Source: JBAVEL01 sp049587715 (GTDB taxonomy: Bacteria; Bacteroidota; Ignavibacteria; UBA10030; UBA6906). Taken from it: DNA of 15,659 bases. Under the pieces are notes generated by a model. That model did not search any database and was not told the DNA's origin. It worked only from the letters and a program-made list of their open reading frames with translations. Location of the stretch: assembly GCA_049587715.1 (NCBI GenBank), contig JBAVEL010000078.1, positions 1 to 15,659 of the forward strand, written 5' to 3'. Within the stretch, counting starts at the first letter, position 1. Every line of letters starts with the position of its first letter. The position numbers were made by a program, and so were the translations under genes. Shown here piece by piece: positions 15,029-15,659 of this stretch.

Positions 15029-15057
15029 TTGACACCCCAGCGGTATTTTGGTACCTT
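15029..15057 (+). promoter_or_regulatory. Candidate promoter of the chain-length determinant gene
   Basis: TTGACA (15029-15034), a 17-base spacer and TACCTT (15052-15057) with an upstream TGG giving an extended -10. The predicted start lies near 15064, leaving a leader of about 25 nt. Its -35 stands back to back with that of the OPX promoter, 20 bases apart. Confidence 0.6.
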
Positions 15058-15067
15058 GCTGTGTCAA
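15029..15067. repeat. Inverted repeat TTGACAC / GTGTCAA spanning the chain-length gene promoter
   Basis: Perfect 7-bp arms at 15029-15035 and 15061-15067 are separated by 25 bases. The left arm is the -35 of the promoter and the right arm covers its predicted start point, so a dimeric regulator bound here would occlude it. The arms may also simply be TTGACA elements on both strands. Confidence 0.4.
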
Positions 15068-15089
15068 ACGAACCCCGATCCCCCGCCTG

Positions 15090-15659
15090 ATGAAGCTCGT
15101 GTTTCTGGTGCAGGATGTCCGCCGGGTCTTCCGGCGGAGGAAGCGGCACTTCCTGATCCCGCTCGTGACCTGCCTGGCGGCCGGAGCGGCCCTCTCCTTT
15201 CTTCTTCCCGCCCGATATGAATCCGCCTCGGTCATCCTGGACCTGCCGGGCCGGATGAACATCACGGGCGGCGATGTGGTGCCCGGACGCGGAAACCCCG
15301 CTTCCGTCCTTGGAAGCCCGTTCGCCCTGGGCGCGCTCGCCGAGAGCATCCGCACCCACAGGCCCGGCGATGCCGCATGGACCGCCCGGGAGATTCTTTC
15401 CTCTCTCCGCGTGGACACACTCGGAGGGGGACGGTTCCGGATCGCCGTCCGGCACCGAGACGCCGAGGCGGCCCGCCGCGCTGCAGGCGCACTTGCCGGC
15501 CTGTATCTGCGCCACCGGAGGGAGATGGTGCGCCAGCTCCGGGCGGATCTGATCCGGGGCCTGGAGGTGGAGGCCGAGGCCGAGTCCATTGCCGCCCGCA
15601 GTCGGGCACAGGCGGCCGCACCCGCCCCGGGAAGGGCATCCGCCCCTCCGATAGAACAT
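15090..15659 (+). CDS. Wzz/GumC-like polysaccharide chain-length determinant (N-terminal part)
   Basis: The first 190 residues are present and the frame runs open through the right edge. A basic N-terminus (VRRVFRRRKRHF) precedes a membrane helix (FLIPLVTCLAAGAALSFLLP, about 22-41), then the periplasmic start typical of Wzz domains (ARYESASVILDLPG). About residues 100-150 match the fold of polysaccharide co-polymerases, with DAEAARRAAGALAGLYLRHR and a helical region after it (RQLRADLIRGLEVEAEAE). The protein would sit in the inner membrane and set polymer length or couple polymerisation to export. The ATG at 15090 is the first start in frame next to the helix; no Shine-Dalgarno sequence precedes it. 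It is divergent from the OPX gene. Whether a C-terminal tyrosine-kinase domain is fused cannot be seen. Confidence 0.85.
   Translation, partial: MKLVFLVQDVRRVFRRRKRHFLIPLVTCLAAGAALSFLLPARYESASVILDLPGRMNITGGDVVPGRGNPASVLGSPFALGALAESIRTHRPGDAAWTAREILSSLRVDTLGGGRFRIAVRHRDAEAARRAAGALAGLYLRHRREMVRQLRADLIRGLEVEAEAESIAARSRAQAAAPAPGRASAPPIEH

Noticed and set aside
14894..15089. Possible sigma54 -24/-12 site (TGGTACCTTGCT) near 15049
   Set aside because: The GG and GC pairs are only six bases apart instead of ten, so it does not fit the sigma54 consensus. No other site was found there.
14223..15659. Upstream extension making the barrel protein part of a 780-aa frame
   Set aside because: The extension runs out of frame through the OPX gene and antisense to the chain-length gene. 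The signal peptide and ribosome binding site at 14222 mark the true start.

Overview
The window looks like chromosomal DNA from a GC-rich, Gram-negative, probably uncultivated bacterium. Two outer-membrane-type proteins and a polysaccharide-export cassette point to a diderm cell. The promoter-like motifs (TTG, about 20 nt, then TAnnTT(T/C/G)G) resemble the Bacteroidota-type TAnnTTTG element, and the PorV-like barrel fits the same group, so a lineage near the FCB superphylum is my best guess. That is inference; no rRNA or other phylogenetic marker is present. I see no mobile element, CRISPR array, tRNA or rRNA. Coding density is high and the many long antisense ORFs are GC-driven shadows.

Layout. 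(1) 1-1223, minus: PAS-GAF-HisKA sensor kinase, cut by the left edge before its ATPase domain. (2) 1382-4858, minus: AddA-like UvrD helicase with a C-terminal PD-(D/E)XK nuclease. (3) 4970-6055, plus: divergent YchF/OLA1-family P-loop NTPase with a TTG start. (4) 6084-6980, minus: purC (SAICAR synthetase), preceded by a perfect 12-bp hairpin. (5) 7067-7468, minus: unknown 133-aa protein behind the best sigma70-like promoter of the window. (6) 7684-11752, minus: a translationally coupled run of an AddB-like nuclease, a 64-aa unknown protein and aat (Leu/Phe-tRNA protein transferase), joined by 4-nt overlaps. (7) 11949-13304, plus: NtrC-type sigma54 activator whose receiver domain has lost its phosphoacceptor Asp. 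(8) 13317-15659: the edge of an exopolysaccharide locus. A Wza-like export protein and a PorV-like barrel read left, and a Wzz/GumC-like chain-length protein reads right from a shared divergent promoter region and runs off the right edge.

Functional themes. The AddA-like and AddB-like proteins probably form one double-strand-break end-processing helicase-nuclease, although their genes lie about 3.6 kb apart with five genes between them. Both nuclease domains carry the four-cysteine arrangement expected for an Fe-S cluster. The right end encodes periplasmic/outer-membrane polysaccharide export and inner-membrane chain-length control. The sigma54 activator next to it is a candidate regulator, but I could not find a -24/-12 promoter in the window. 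The remaining genes (purC, ychF-like, aat) are housekeeping, with some unusual motif variants noted below.
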